NCBI RefSeq assembly: GCF_002727125.1
Contig: NZ_NHOA01000031.1
Span: 1-56,120, forward strand
Length of the DNA stretch: 56,120 bases
Direction: 5' to 3'
Source of the DNA: Halorubrum persicum
Lineage (GTDB): Archaea; Halobacteriota; Halobacteria; Halobacteriales; Haloferacaceae
Notes under the pieces: generated by a model
The model's input: the letters and a program-made list of their open reading frames with translations, nothing else
What the model was told of the DNA's origin: nothing
Database searches by the model: none
Made by a program: the position numbers and the translations under genes
In this document: positions 43,167-52,750 of the stretch, piece by piece
Position numbering within the stretch: the first letter of the stretch is position 1
How the letters are laid out: each line of letters begins with the position of its first letter

Positions 43167-44182
43167 TCTCGCCCCGGACGCTCCGGAACCTCCGGAGCGA
43201 GCTCTCCCGGAGCCTCCTCGCGAAGCTCGGGATCGCGATCCTCGCGGTCATCCTGTTTATCGCGCTGTTCGCTCCGCTCCTGGCGCCCCACGACCCGACG
43301 GAGCAGGACCTCGACAACACGAACATCCCGCCGCTCGGCTTCACGGCGACGGAGAACCAGACGACCTCGGAGATGGTCGACGGCGAGGTGAAGATCGTCG
43401 AGAAGCAAGTCGTCGTCAACACCACGGCCGAGCACCCGCTCGGGACCGATTCGCTCGGCCGGGACGTGCTCTCGCGGACGATGTTCGGCGCGCGCACGTC
43501 GCTGCTGGTCGGCCTGTTCGGGACCGCGATCGCCGTCGTGCTCGGCGTCACCGTCGGGATCACGGCCGGCTACTACGGCGGCCGGATCGACGACGCGCTG
43601 ATGCGCTTCGCCGACGTGATGTTGGCGTTCCCGTCGCTCGTGTTGGCGATCGCGCTCATCGGGCTGTGGGGACAGGCCTCGCTCCGTCTCCCCGACCCGC
43701 TGGTCGCGTCCGGAATCGCCTCCCAGACGATGCCCGAGAGCATCGTGTTACCGGGGACCGTGATCGCCGTCGTCGCGCTCGTGAACTGGGTGTGGTTCGC
43801 CCGCGTCGCGCGGGGGGAGGCGCTCTCCGTGCGCGACCAGGAGTACGTGAAGGCGGCGCGATCGATGGGCGGAAGCGACCTCCACGTCATACTCAAACAC
43901 GTGCTCCCGAACAGCCTGACGCCGATCCTCGTGCTCGCGACGATCCAGATCGCCGCGATCATCCTGCTCGAGTCCTCGCTGTCGTTCCTCGGCTTCTCCG
44001 GGGCACAGCTCTCGTGGGGCTTCGACATCGCGCAGGGGCGGCAGTACCTCTCGTCGTCGTGGTGGATCGCGACCGTCCCCGGGTTGGCCATCGTCGCCGC
44101 CGTCGTCGGCATCAACCTGATCGGTGACTGGCTGCGCGACGCCCTCGATCCGGGGATCGAGGGACAGGGGGGTGCGTCGTGA
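43163..44182 (+). CDS. dppC: Dipeptide/oligopeptide ABC transporter permease (DppC type)
   Basis: 339 residues. A soluble N-terminal segment precedes the first helix (LLAKLGIAILAVILFIALFA), followed by an external insertion (about 55-90) and the typical HPLGTDSLGRDVLSRTMFGA. The EAA loop reads YVKAARSMGGSDLHVILKHV. It pairs with the DppB-type subunit. The stop overlaps the next start by 4 nt (GTGA). Confidence 0.94.
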   Translation: MISPRTLRNLRSELSRSLLAKLGIAILAVILFIALFAPLLAPHDPTEQDLDNTNIPPLGFTATENQTTSEMVDGEVKIVEKQVVVNTTAEHPLGTDSLGRDVLSRTMFGARTSLLVGLFGTAIAVVLGVTVGITAGYYGGRIDDALMRFADVMLAFPSLVLAIALIGLWGQASLRLPDPLVASGIASQTMPESIVLPGTVIAVVALVNWVWFARVARGEALSVRDQEYVKAARSMGGSDLHVILKHVLPNSLTPILVLATIQIAAIILLESSLSFLGFSGAQLSWGFDIAQGRQYLSSSWWIATVPGLAIVAAVVGINLIGDWLRDALDPGIEGQGGAS

Positions 44183-45408
44183 CCGACCTGCTGCGCGTCC
44201 GCGACCTCTCGACGCGCTTCTTCACCGAGGAGGGACAGATCAACGCGGTCGAGGGCGTCTCCTTTACCGTCGAGGCCGGCTCCGTCCTCGGCGTCGTCGG
44301 CGAGTCCGGCAGCGGGAAGTCCGTCACCGGGCTCTCGCTCATCGATCTGGTCGAGTCGCCGGGAGAGATAACGAGCGGGGAGATCTGGTACAACAACGCC
44401 GACCTCGCGGAGCGGGTCGAGAGCGACCGGCCGGAGGCGGTCGACGGCGACTTCGTCGATCTCCGCCGGCTCTCCGAAGCGGAGCGTCGGTCGCTCCGTG
44501 GCTCCGCGTTCAGCATGATCTTCCAGGACCCGATGAGCAGCTTCAACCCCTCGATCACCGTCGGCGAGCAGATCGCCGAGGCGGCCGAGGTGCAGCGCCG
44601 CGCGAGCGCGAACCCGCGCTCGACCCGGTCGCGGACGCAGGGGTACGGGCTGGGTCGGATGCTCCTCGACGGCGTCCTCCCCGACCGCTCGTACACCTCC
44701 GAGGAGAGCTGGGACCGCGCGGTGGAGCTGCTCGAGCGCGTCGGCATCCCGGACCCGGCCGAGCGCGCCGAGGAGTACCCCCACCAGTTCTCCGGGGGGA
44801 TGTTACAGCGCGCGATGATCGCGCAGGCGCTCGCCGGCGATCCGGATCTGCTCGTGGCCGACGAGCCGACGACCGCGCTGGACGTGACGATCCAGGCGCA
44901 GATCCTGGACCTGCTCGCCGACCTCCAGGAGACTATGGAGATGAGCGTCGTGCTCATCACCCACAACTTGGGCGTCATCGCCCGGGTCGCCGACCGGGTG
45001 AGCGTCATGTACGCCGGCGAGGTGGTCGAGCGCGGCACCCTCGACGACGTGTTCGACGACCCGGTCCACCCGTACACGAAGGGGTTGCTGGGCTCGGTCC
45101 CGGACATCGACCGCCCCGGCGAGCGGCTCGAACCCATCGCCGGCAACGTGCCGGACCTCGTCGACGCGAACATGCCGGACCGCTGCTACTTCGCCGACCG
45201 CTGTCCGAAAGCCATGACCGACTGTCTCACGCGACCGCCGGAGTACGAGGTGAGCGGCAACCACCGCGCCCGCTGCGTGCTCGCCGAGCGCGAGTACAGC
45301 GAGGCCGACGCGGTTTCCGACGCGAGGCTCTCGGGGCCGACCGACGGCGGCGCAGGTGCCGCCTCGGACGGGTCGAGCGCGCCAGACGGGGAGGTGAGCG
45401 ATGACTGA
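44179..45408 (+). CDS. dppD: Peptide ABC transporter ATP-binding protein (DppD type)
   Basis: 409 residues from a GTG that overlaps the dppC stop. Walker A GESGSGKS at 41-48, Q-loop [15 protein letters not shown] signature [14 protein letters not shown], Walker [13 protein letters not shown], and H-loop [12 protein letters not shown]. The C-terminal peptide-transporter region has the complete four-cysteine set CYFADRC-x6-C ... C that can bind [4Fe-4S]. A Gly/Ser/Asp tail follows. It energises transport together with the next gene and overlaps it by 8 nt. Confidence 0.95.
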   Translation: MTDLLRVRDLSTRFFTEEGQINAVEGVSFTVEAGSVLGVVGESGSGKSVTGLSLIDLVESPGEITSGEIWYNNADLAERVESDRPEAVDGDFVDLRRLSEAERRSLRGSAFSMIFQDPMSSFNPSITVGEQIAEAAEVQRRASANPRSTRSRTQGYGLGRMLLDGVLPDRSYTSEESWDRAVELLERVGIPDPAERAEEYPHQFSGGMLQRAMIAQALAGDPDLLVADEPTTALDVTIQAQILDLLADLQETMEMSVVLITHNLGVIARVADRVSVMYAGEVVERGTLDDVFDDPVHPYTKGLLGSVPDIDRPGERLEPIAGNVPDLVDANMPDRCYFADRCPKAMTDCLTRPPEYEVSGNHRARCVLAEREYSEADAVSDARLSGPTDGGAGAASDGSSAPDGEVSDD

Positions 45409-46732
45409 CCCGCTGGTCCGCGTCGACGGCCTCGAGAAGTACTACTACGAGAACGACACGCTGCTGGACCGGCTGACCGGCGCGGAGCCGGAGGCCGTGC
45501 GGGCGGTCGACGGCGTCTCCTTCGAGGTCCGCGAGGGCGAGACGCTCGGCGTCGTCGGCGAGTCCGGCTGCGGGAAGTCGACGCTCGCGGAGACGCTGAT
45601 GCGGCTCCGCGAGCCCACGGGGGGTTCCGTGACGTTCGACGGCGACCCGGTGTACGATCTCTCGGGCGACGACCTCGACGCGTTCAGGCGGCGGGCGCAG
45701 GTGATGTTCCAAGATCCGTTCTCCAGTCTGGACCCCCGGATGACCGCCGGCGAAATCATCACGGAGCCGCTCGCGATTCACGACGTGGGGACGGTCGCCG
45801 AGCGGCGCGAGCGCGCCGAGACCCTCCTGGAGGAGGTCGGCCTCTCCGCCGATCAGATCGATCGGTACCCCCACGAGTTCTCCGGCGGACAGCGCCAGCG
45901 CATCGGGTTCGCCCGCGCGCTCGCCATCGATCCGGAGTTCATCGTCCTCGACGAGCCGGTGTCGGCGCTCGACGTGAGCGTCCAGGCGCAGGTGTTGAAC
46001 CTGCTCGCCGACATGCAGGCGGAGCGCGACCTGACGTACCTGTTCATCGCGCACGACCTGTCGGTGGTGCGGCACATCAGCGACCGCGTCGCCGTGATGT
46101 ACCTCGGCGAGGTCGTCGAGATCGGTCCCACCGAGGAGATCTTCGAGAGCCCGCAACATCCGTACACGAAGGCGCTGTTGGAGTCCGTGCCGCGGGCGGA
46201 CACCGACGAGCGGGACCGCGTCGTCGAGACGATCCGCGGCGACGTACCCTCGCCGCGGAACCCGCCGTCGGGATGTTCGTTCCGAACGCGGTGCCCGGAG
46301 CTGATTCAGCCGCCGGGACTGGACGTGCCGCAGGCGACGTTCCGCGAGATCAGCGACTTCAGGACCCGTATCGAGAACGGCGACATCGACGTGGACCTGC
46401 GGTGGGAGCAGGTCGGCGACGCGAACCGCGAAGACCGGGCGGCGTTCGTCGACTCGCTCCGCGAGGAGGCGTTCGACGAACCGCTGCCCGACGCCGACGA
46501 GGAGACGGTCCGTGAGGCGATCCGCGCGCTCGCCGACGGGGACCGCGAGACCGCCGCCGCGACGCTTCGGGAGCGGTACCGGTCGCCCTGCGAGGCGGTC
46601 GAACCCGCGCTCCCCGCGGGAGACCACCCCGACGCGTGCCTGCTGAACGAACAGCCGGACGACGTGGAAGCGGCCCGCGAGGAGTGGGAAGCGGAGCACG
46701 ACGCGTCGGGAGTCGGGACGCCGTCGCAGTAG
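45401..46732 (+). CDS. dppF: Peptide ABC transporter ATP-binding protein (DppF type) with insertion
   Basis: 443 residues, longer than usual. Walker A GESGCGKS at 53-60, Q-loop [11 protein letters not shown], signature [14 protein letters not shown], Walker [13 protein letters not shown] and H-loop IAHDLS are intact. The C-terminal cysteine region is split: Cys292 and Cys298 (GCSFRTRC) are followed only 98 residues later by Cys397 and Cys413 (SPCEAVEP and DACLLN). The inserted stretch (about 300-395) is acidic and helical ([35 protein letters not shown]). Loop length between the second and third Cys is normally six or seven. The gene ends the operon. Confidence 0.93.
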   Translation: MTDPLVRVDGLEKYYYENDTLLDRLTGAEPEAVRAVDGVSFEVREGETLGVVGESGCGKSTLAETLMRLREPTGGSVTFDGDPVYDLSGDDLDAFRRRAQVMFQDPFSSLDPRMTAGEIITEPLAIHDVGTVAERRERAETLLEEVGLSADQIDRYPHEFSGGQRQRIGFARALAIDPEFIVLDEPVSALDVSVQAQVLNLLADMQAERDLTYLFIAHDLSVVRHISDRVAVMYLGEVVEIGPTEEIFESPQHPYTKALLESVPRADTDERDRVVETIRGDVPSPRNPPSGCSFRTRCPELIQPPGLDVPQATFREISDFRTRIENGDIDVDLRWEQVGDANREDRAAFVDSLREEAFDEPLPDADEETVREAIRALADGDRETAAATLRERYRSPCEAVEPALPAGDHPDACLLNEQPDDVEAAREEWEAEHDASGVGTPSQ

Positions 46733-46742
46733 CGTCTCGCGT

Positions 46743-46747
46743 GTTTT
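46743..46747 (+). terminator. T-run terminator after the peptide transporter operon
   Basis: Five consecutive T (GTGTTTTTCGG) lie 10 nt after the dppF stop. T tracts are the usual archaeal transcription stop signal and are rare in this GC-rich region. Confidence 0.45.
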
Positions 46748-46757
46748 TCGGTAGTCG

Positions 46758-46805
46758 AGCGAGAGGAGAGAGTAGCGAAAGGAGAGAGTAGTGAGAGGAG
46801 AGATC
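46758..46805. repeat. Three 16-bp purine-rich tandem repeats
   Basis: AGCGAGAGGAGAGAGT (46758), AGCGAAAGGAGAGAGT (46774) and AGTGAGAGGAGAGATC (46790) follow without gaps; copies one and two differ at one base. They lie between the convergent dppF and prenyltransferase genes. Confidence 0.75.
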
Positions 46806-46853
46806 GGGGAGGAGGGTTGGACGAGGGCGGTGAGAACCCCGGAGCCGCTTCGT

Positions 46854-47696
46854 CTATCGCTCGCGGACGACGACGAACTCCGCGAGGTCCCGGAGGTACT
46901 CGATCGCCTCCGTCTCCGGGGGATCCGCGTCGTCGAGCGCGGCCAGCGCGAGGTCTGACTGCTCGCGGGCGCGCTCGTCGATCTCCTCGGGCGACAGCGA
47001 CGTGACCTGCAGGACCGAGGGGCGGTCCATCTCCGCGTCCTGCCCGGTCGGCTTGCCGAGGTCGTCGGCGTCGGCGGTCGCGTCGAGCACGTCGTCGCGC
47101 ATCTGGAAGGCGACGCCGACGCGCTCCGCGTACTCGCCGAACGAGTCGACCGCGTCGGGGTCGGCGCCGCCGGCGATCGCGCCCAGCTCGGCGGCCGCGC
47201 GGAACAGCGCGCCGGTCTTGCGGCGAGCCAGCTGCATATACTCGGCCTCGGTGGTCGGGCGGTCGGCGAGTTCGGTGGCCTCGCCCTCGCCGAGTTCGAC
47301 GAGCGCCTCGGCGACGGTCCGCATCGCTCGGGGCTCGGCGGAGAAGAGCGCGAACGCCTCCCCGAGGAGCCCGTCGCTGGCGATGATCGCCGGGCCGTAG
47401 CCGTACTCGGCCCACGCCGACGGCGTGCCGCGACGCACCTCGGAGCGGTCGATGATATCGTCGATCACGAGCGACGCGTTGTGAACGAACTCGATCCCGG
47501 CCGCGAAGTCGACGGCCGCGTCGGGGTCGCCGTCGAACGCCTCGCAGGCGAGGATCGTCACTGCGGGGCGGACCCGCTTGCCGCCGGCGAGGACGACGTG
47601 GCCGACCTCAGCGGACAGCTCGTCGGGTTCGACCTCGTCGATGACGGCCTCCAGCCGGTCTTCGACCAGCGCGACCCGGCGCTCCAGGTACTCCAT
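46854..47696 (-). CDS. idsA: Short-chain polyprenyl diphosphate synthase (GGPP synthase type)
   Basis: 280 residues. First Asp-rich motif DDIID at 79-83 and second DDVLD (FQMRDDVLDATAD), with GGKRVRP at 38-44 and the substrate segment GIEFVHNASLV. It condenses IPP with allylic diphosphates to make C15-C20 chains for archaeal lipids and carotenoids, so it may also feed the beta-carotene and retinal branch marked by crtY and bop. It is shorter than the main haloarchaeal GGPP synthase, which has about 350 residues, so chain length is uncertain. Confidence 0.88.
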   Translation of the reverse strand: MEYLERRVALVEDRLEAVIDEVEPDELSAEVGHVVLAGGKRVRPAVTILACEAFDGDPDAAVDFAAGIEFVHNASLVIDDIIDRSEVRRGTPSAWAEYGYGPAIIASDGLLGEAFALFSAEPRAMRTVAEALVELGEGEATELADRPTTEAEYMQLARRKTGALFRAAAELGAIAGGADPDAVDSFGEYAERVGVAFQMRDDVLDATADADDLGKPTGQDAEMDRPSVLQVTSLSPEEIDERAREQSDLALAALDDADPPETEAIEYLRDLAEFVVVRER

Positions 47697-47754
47697 CTAT
47701 TGCACGGTGGGGCCGGTCGCGCAAAGGCCTAACGGAACGGCGCCCGGCCTCCGC

Positions 47755-48423
47755 TTACGTGAACTGGATACCGAGGTCGTGGAGCCCGTCGTTGTGCTGT
47801 GCGACGTTGATGAGAAGCGGCGTGAGCGCCTCGATCTCGGGCGCGTTAGCGATGCCGCCGGCGTCGAGCGCGCGGAGCCCCTCGATCCCCTCCGCGATGT
47901 CCGTGACCGTCCGCTTGGCGTCCTCGTCGTCGCCGATCACGAGCGTGTCGATCCCGAGGTCGGCGTCGAGGTTCGCGAGCCGGTCGGCCGCGAGGTTGTG
48001 GAACGCGCCCACGACGTCGACGCCGTCGGGCGCGGCGTCCGCCGCGATCCGCGTCACCGACCCCGCGCCGGGCTTGTGGTAGTGGAACCCCTCGTCGTCG
48101 CGTTTCATCCCCGTCGCCGGCGAGACGAGGACGTCGCCGTCGTCCAGCTCGTCCGCGATCGCCTCGACCGTGTCGCCCACGTGGTACGGCGGCACGGCGA
48201 GGACCACGACCGTGGCCGCGGCGGCGGCCGTCGCGTTCTCGGCGCCCTCGACCGAGGCGTCGAGACCGCGGCTCTCCAGCTCCGTGGTGTACTCCTCGGC
48301 CTTGTTCTCCGCATTCTCCGCCTCTCGCGAACCGATCGAGACGCGGTGCGGCGTGTCGGCGGCCAGCCGGAGGGCCAACCCCTCGCCGATGTCGCCGGTG
48401 CCGCCGAGTATCGCGATCTTCAT
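47755..48423 (-). CDS. npdG: F420H2:NADP oxidoreductase
   Basis: 222 residues with an N-terminal Rossmann fold LGGTGDIGEGLALRLA and NADP-binding IGSREAENAE. The C-terminal segment (HNLAADRLANL, AGGIANAPEIEALTPLLINV) is the F420-binding part of this family. It transfers hydride between F420 and NADP. Haloarchaea make F420; the photolyase at 24162-25547 probably uses its chromophore precursor. The gene is 59 nt from the prenyltransferase gene downstream on the same strand. Confidence 0.93.
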   Translation of the reverse strand: MKIAILGGTGDIGEGLALRLAADTPHRVSIGSREAENAENKAEEYTTELESRGLDASVEGAENATAAAAATVVVLAVPPYHVGDTVEAIADELDDGDVLVSPATGMKRDDEGFHYHKPGAGSVTRIAADAAPDGVDVVGAFHNLAADRLANLDADLGIDTLVIGDDEDAKRTVTDIAEGIEGLRALDAGGIANAPEIEALTPLLINVAQHNDGLHDLGIQFT

Positions 48424-48524
48424 GGGATCAGTGGGACCGCTCGCGTCTTAGGGGTTGCGCGACCGGCCGTCCTCGCCGCGGTTCGGACCGAGAGACTCAT
48501 TTGGGCTCTCGCAGACGCACCCGT

Positions 48525-48830
48525 ATGGAGGAGCAAGACCGCGTGGCCGCGTTCGTCGCCGAGCACGGGCTGGAGACCGACCTCGCGTACCGGGTCCTCG
48601 ACCTGGAGAGCGAGGTCGGGGAGATCGCGAAGGAGGTGACGACCTCGACCGACTACGGGAGCGACCCCGACGCCGCCGCGGTCGCGCCCGACGAGGTCGG
48701 CGACGCGCTGTTCGCGCTGCTCGCGCTCGCGGAGGCCACAGGGATCGACGCCGACGAGGCGCTCGCGGCGTCGCTGTCGAAGTACGAGGCCCGGATCGAC
48801 GCGTCTGGCGACGCCGGGTCGGGGCGATAG
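48525..48830 (+). CDS. MazG-like nucleotide pyrophosphohydrolase
   Basis: 101 residues from ATG 48525 (MEEQDRVAAFVAEHGLETDL). The all-alpha MazG fold has its metal-binding carboxylates in LDLESEVGEIAKEV and DEVGDALFALLALAEATGID (ExxE and DExxD patterns). Single-domain MazG-like proteins hydrolyse aberrant or excess NTPs. The final residues are Gly/Ser-rich. The earlier in-frame start (48501) gives an Arg-rich lead not seen in the family. Confidence 0.85.
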   Translation: MEEQDRVAAFVAEHGLETDLAYRVLDLESEVGEIAKEVTTSTDYGSDPDAAAVAPDEVGDALFALLALAEATGIDADEALAASLSKYEARIDASGDAGSGR

Positions 48831-48901
48831 CGGCCGCGCGTCCGACCGCCGACCTCCCGAAGTAGGCGTCGGTTCAAGTGGGCCGGCCGCGTACCGGACA
48901 C

Positions 48902-49072
48902 ATGACAGACGCTCCGTCGCTCGCGCTGCGCTACGTCGTCTGCGACGCCTGCGGGACGGTGTTCGCGCTGCCCGACGACCCCGCGGAGCCCGACGCCTGC
49001 GCCCGGTGTGGCGCCCGCCCGCTCCGAGAGCTCCGCGGCGTTCGGGGACCGGACGCCTACTTCGCGCCGTGA
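48902..49072 (+). CDS. 56-residue zinc-ribbon microprotein
   Basis: From ATG 48902 (MTDAPSLALRYVVCDACGTV). Two CxxC knuckles, CDAC and CARC, with the acidic PDDPAEPDA loop between make a small zinc ribbon, followed by RPLRELRGVRGPDAYFAP. Its 3' end overlaps the 3' end of the HemAT gene on the other strand by 16 nt, and the MazG-like gene lies 71 nt upstream. No function assigned. Confidence 0.65.
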   Translation: MTDAPSLALRYVVCDACGTVFALPDDPAEPDACARCGARPLRELRGVRGPDAYFAP

Positions 49073-50802
49073 CCCAGTCCGAGATCCGCGGGGTCCATTT
49101 CCCCGTCGGCGACCGCCCGCAGTTCCTCGTCGGAGAGCCGGTCGATCACGAAGTCGGGTATCCCGTCAGGAAGTCCCGCCGGAACCGATCGGTCGCCGGC
49201 AGACCCCCTCTTGACCGCCCCGCCGTCGGTGCGAGACGCTCGAGCCGACCCGGCGTCGTCTCGGTCGCTCTCGGCCAACCGGCGCACGGTCTGCTCGACC
49301 GTTTCGACCGCCTCGGACTGTCGCTCGCTTTCGGCCGCTAGGTCCTGCATCTCGTCGGAGATCCGGTTCGACTGCCGGACCACCTCGTCGACCGTGGCGG
49401 CGATCTCCTCGGCCGCGGCGGCCTGCTCGTCCGTCACGTCGGAGACCTCGTCGATCCCGCTCGCCGTCTCCGTCACCGCCTCGGCGATCGAGGTGAGGCT
49501 CTCCGTCGCGTCGCCGACGCGCTCGCTCCCTTCCTCCACCCGCTCGGTCGTCTCCGCGAGGCTCTCGGCGGTGTCCTCGGTGTCCGTCCGGATCCCCTCG
49601 ACCATCGATTCGATGTCGCTCGCGTGCTGCTGTGACTCTTCGGCGAGCGATTTGATCTCGTCGGCGACGACGCCGAACCCGGCGCCGGCCTCGCCAGCCC
49701 GCGCCGCCTCGATCGAGGCGTTCAGCGCGAGCAGGTTCGTCTGGTCGGCGATCCCGTTGATCGCGTCGACGAACTCGTCGATCTCCTCGACGCGGCGTTG
49801 AAGCGACGCGACGTCGTCGGCCACCTCCTCGACCGCGGCGCCGATGTCGTCCATGGCCGCCGCGGCGTCGTCGGCCGCCGCGCGCCCGTCGTCGGCCATC
49901 GCCTCCGCCCGGCTGCTCGTGCGCTCGACCTCGTCGGCGGTCGACGCCACCTCCTCGACGGTCGCCGAGAGGTTCGACAGTTCCGAGGAGATCTCGGCGA
50001 CGCGCTGAGACTGGTCCTCGGACGCGTCACCCACTTCGGCGGCGCTGTCGGCCACGTCCGCCGCCGACTCCCGGAGGTCGCTGAGCGGCTCGCTGACCTC
50101 GGCTTCCACCTCGGCCATCAGACGCTCGTTCCGCTCGACCTCGTCGGAGAGCTTCTCGCTGTACGAGTGGATGTACGTGTCCGTGACGACCTGCATGTCG
50201 AGGTTGACGATCCGGAGGACGGAGAGGAGATCTTCGACGGCGTCGTCGACCTCCTCCTCGATGGCCGCCTCGGTCTCGGCGGCGACCGCCTCGCCGGCTC
50301 CGGCGTCGGCCAGCCGGTCTGTGAGCGAGTCGACGAGCCGATCGCCGATGAGCGGGAGGATGAGGTCGTAGTACACGGCGTACTGACCGATGTAGTGTTT
50401 CATCGGCATCTCGAGCAGGTCGTGGATTTTCCCGATCCGCGCCCGGTCAGCGAAGTACTCCGGGCCGTAGTCGCCCTGCGCGAGCGTCACGAGATACGCC
50501 GACTGGGTCCGCTTGAGCTGGTCGATCCCCTTGTCGGACCGACCGATCACGTCGGTGGTCTGTTCGTGGGCGGTGAGGTTCTCGTAGAAGTCCGCCGCGA
50601 TCTGGTCGGCGTTCTCCGCGAACGCGTCCTCGTACTGGCGCAGCCGCCGCTCGTCGGCCTCGTCGAAGCCGACGAACTCCTTTCGCCACGCGATCTCGTC
50701 GGCGTCGAGCCCGATCTCCTCGACGAGCTCGGCAACGTCGAGTCTGTCGTTCAAGCCGCCCTGCCCGAAGTCGTCCCGACCGTACTCTCTCGGGATAGCC
50801 AT
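49057..50802 (-). CDS. hemAT: HemAT globin-coupled oxygen transducer
   Basis: 581 residues, soluble. The N-terminal 1-190 is a sensor globin with the HemAT start motif LNDRLDVAELVEEIGLDADE, Tyr73 in DFYENL and proximal heme His127 in GKIHDLLEMPMKHYIG. Residues about 260-520 are the methyl-accepting signalling coiled coil with the tip ADQTNLLALNASIEAARAGE. A 70-residue tail follows. In Halobacterium, HemAT binds O2 and drives aerophobic motility through CheA, which suits a cell that pumps protons with light under low oxygen. A TTATATA box 27 nt before the ATG predicts a leaderless mRNA. Confidence 0.94.
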   Translation of the reverse strand: MAIPREYGRDDFGQGGLNDRLDVAELVEEIGLDADEIAWRKEFVGFDEADERRLRQYEDAFAENADQIAADFYENLTAHEQTTDVIGRSDKGIDQLKRTQSAYLVTLAQGDYGPEYFADRARIGKIHDLLEMPMKHYIGQYAVYYDLILPLIGDRLVDSLTDRLADAGAGEAVAAETEAAIEEEVDDAVEDLLSVLRIVNLDMQVVTDTYIHSYSEKLSDEVERNERLMAEVEAEVSEPLSDLRESAADVADSAAEVGDASEDQSQRVAEISSELSNLSATVEEVASTADEVERTSSRAEAMADDGRAAADDAAAAMDDIGAAVEEVADDVASLQRRVEEIDEFVDAINGIADQTNLLALNASIEAARAGEAGAGFGVVADEIKSLAEESQQHASDIESMVEGIRTDTEDTAESLAETTERVEEGSERVGDATESLTSIAEAVTETASGIDEVSDVTDEQAAAAEEIAATVDEVVRQSNRISDEMQDLAAESERQSEAVETVEQTVRRLAESDRDDAGSARASRTDGGAVKRGSAGDRSVPAGLPDGIPDFVIDRLSDEELRAVADGEMDPADLGLGHGAK

Positions 50803-50823
50803 GCTGGGCCCTCCCCTGTCCCG

Positions 50824-50830
50824 TTATATA
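50824..50830 (-). promoter_or_regulatory. TATA box of hemAT
   Basis: TATATAA on the coding strand, centred about 25 nt before the ATG at 50802. Confidence 0.6.
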
Positions 50831-50939
50831 AGACATAACATCCGCGTCTCACGGGTGATACTGGTCCGGGCGACGCGGACCCGAAACTGCGCGGCGTCGG
50901 TTCGAGACCTCGTGGAGGGGAATCGCCGTGGAGTCCGCG

Positions 50940-51122
50940 TTACGCCGTTTCTCGGCGGTCCAGCGCCCCGTTGATCGCCAGCGGCACGATGACGCCGCCG
51001 CCGAGGAACAGCGCGATCGGGAGCCACTCCGGGTACGTCGTATCGAGCGATTCGATCGCCAAGGCGAGGGCGACGGTGAGGAGGATGCAGGCACCGATGA
51101 CGGCGTTCTCGCGGGAGACCAT
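50940..51122 (-). CDS. 60-residue membrane protein at the tail of the cobamide operon
   Basis: From ATG 51122 (MVSRENAVIGACILLTVALA). Two transmembrane helices (about 6-25 and 33-53) are joined by a short ESLDTTYPEW loop and end in a charged tail. A longer start at 51188 would overlap the cbiP stop by 11 nt and add a Tat-unlike, polar 22 residues; the shorter form has standard topology. If co-transcribed with the cobamide genes it might act in transport, but nothing in the sequence shows this. Confidence 0.55.
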   Translation of the reverse strand: MVSRENAVIGACILLTVALALAIESLDTTYPEWLPIALFLGGGVIVPLAINGALDRRETA

Positions 51123-51177
51123 GCGCGGCTCGTCGGTCGCCACCGTCAAATCGGTTGCGGCCGCCCGACCGGCGCGC

Positions 51178-52725
51178 TCAGGCGACATCGCCGAGCCCGA
51201 GCGCGCTCAGGTCGACGTTGTCGGCGACGAGGTCCGCGGCGCGGTCGTAGGGGGACCGTCCGCCGTCCGCGCCGCCGGTCGGCTGGGGGCGGTCCGTCGG
51301 CCGCGAAGCGTCGGCCGCCGCGAAGACGGTCGACACGAACGCCTCGCGGACCCCCCCGTTCTCGAAGAGGCCGTGGAGGTAGGTTCCGAGCGCGCGATCG
51401 GTCGCCGCGCTCTCCGGACCGAGCGGCCGCGCGACCGGCTCGGTCGGCGACGACCGACCCATGTGGATCTCGTAGCCGGTCGCGGTCCCCGACGCGCCGG
51501 CGAGGGGACCGACCCCGTCGACGGTTCGGCTCACGCGCTCCACGCGCTTCTCCGGCGAGAAGCGGGTCTCGACGGGGAGCACGCCGACGCCCTCGACGGT
51601 CGACGCCGAGCCGGTGCCCTCGATGTCGGCGCCCGTGATCCGCTCGCCGAGGATCTGGTAGCCGCCGCAGAGGCCGACGATCGGGCCCTCGAACTCGCGG
51701 AGCGCCTCGTCGACTCCCGCGTCGCGGAGCGCGAGGAGGTCGTCGACCGTGTTCTTCGAGCCGGGGAGGACGACCGCGTCCGCGCCGTCGAGCGGAGCGT
51801 CGCCGGAGCCGTCGAGCGGGACGTACGCGACCCGAACGCCGGGCTCGCGAGCGAGCGGTTCCAGGTCGGTGAAGTTCGAGATGCGCGGGAGCCGCGGGAC
51901 CGCGATCCGGACCGCCGCCTCCTCGGGAACCGCGTCGTCCGCGCCGAGAACGCCCCGATCGCCGGCGGCCGTCTCGTCCGGCAGCGAGAGACTGTCCTCC
52001 GCCGGGAGCCCCGGGTCGTCGTGCGGCACGACGCCGAGGATCGGGACGCCCGTCCGCTCCTCGATCTCCGCGATGCCGGGCGCCAAGAGGGACGGGTCGC
52101 CGCGGAACTTGGTGATGACCGCGCCGGCGACGCGCTCGCGCACGTCGTCGGGGAGGAGTTCGAGGGTACCGTAGAGGCTCGCGAAGGCGCCGCCGCGCTC
52201 GATGTCGACCGCGATCAGGACCGCGGCGTCGGCGAAGCGGGCGCACTCGACGTTCGCGAGGTCCCGATCGTGGAGGTTGATCTCGGCGATGCTCCCCGCC
52301 CCCTCGGCGACGATCACGTCGTGGTCGGCCGCGAGGCGGCGGTGCGCCGCGACGGCGGCCTCGCGGGCGCCCTCCCAGTGCGACTCGTAGTACTCGCCGG
52401 CCGCGGCGTCGCCGACCGCCTCGCCGTCGATCACCAGTTGGCTCTCGCCGTCGCCGCGCGGCTTGAGCAGCACGGGGTTCATGTCGGTCGACGGCGGGAC
52501 GCGCGCGGCCCGGGCCTGCACGTACTGAGAGACGCCGATCTCGCCCCACTCGCCCTCGGGCGTGAGCGCGACCCGGGCGTTGTTGCTCATGTTCTGGGCC
52601 TTGAACGGGGCGACGGCGGCCCCGTTCCGAGAGAGGTGGCGGCAGAGCCCGGCCGCAAGCGTGCTCTTGCCGGCGTGGCTCGCCGTGCCGGCGACCAGTA
52701 TCGTGTCGGTGTCGGGGGCGGTCAC
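51178..52725 (-). CDS. cbiP: Cobyric acid synthase
   Basis: 515 residues. The N-terminal dethiobiotin-synthetase-like ATPase has the P-loop [15 protein letters not shown] and the [12 protein letters not shown] motif. The C-terminal class I glutamine amidotransferase domain has the nucleophile Cys in [12 protein letters not shown] and the His in [11 protein letters not shown]. It amidates side chains b, d, e and g of adenosylcobyrinate diamide. It follows cobA by 25 nt and precedes a small membrane-protein gene. The annotation as CobQ or CbiP describes the same enzyme. Confidence 0.95.
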   Translation of the reverse strand: MTAPDTDTILVAGTASHAGKSTLAAGLCRHLSRNGAAVAPFKAQNMSNNARVALTPEGEWGEIGVSQYVQARAARVPPSTDMNPVLLKPRGDGESQLVIDGEAVGDAAAGEYYESHWEGAREAAVAAHRRLAADHDVIVAEGAGSIAEINLHDRDLANVECARFADAAVLIAVDIERGGAFASLYGTLELLPDDVRERVAGAVITKFRGDPSLLAPGIAEIEERTGVPILGVVPHDDPGLPAEDSLSLPDETAAGDRGVLGADDAVPEEAAVRIAVPRLPRISNFTDLEPLAREPGVRVAYVPLDGSGDAPLDGADAVVLPGSKNTVDDLLALRDAGVDEALREFEGPIVGLCGGYQILGERITGADIEGTGSASTVEGVGVLPVETRFSPEKRVERVSRTVDGVGPLAGASGTATGYEIHMGRSSPTEPVARPLGPESAATDRALGTYLHGLFENGGVREAFVSTVFAAADASRPTDRPQPTGGADGGRSPYDRAADLVADNVDLSALGLGDVA

Positions 52726-52750
52726 GTGCGACTCCGAGGGGTCACGCGAC

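Noticed and set aside
48851-48880. tRNA-like GGTTCAAG segment
   Set aside because: Resembles part of a T-loop but no matching acceptor, D or anticodon stems occur around it; no tRNA was found in any gap.
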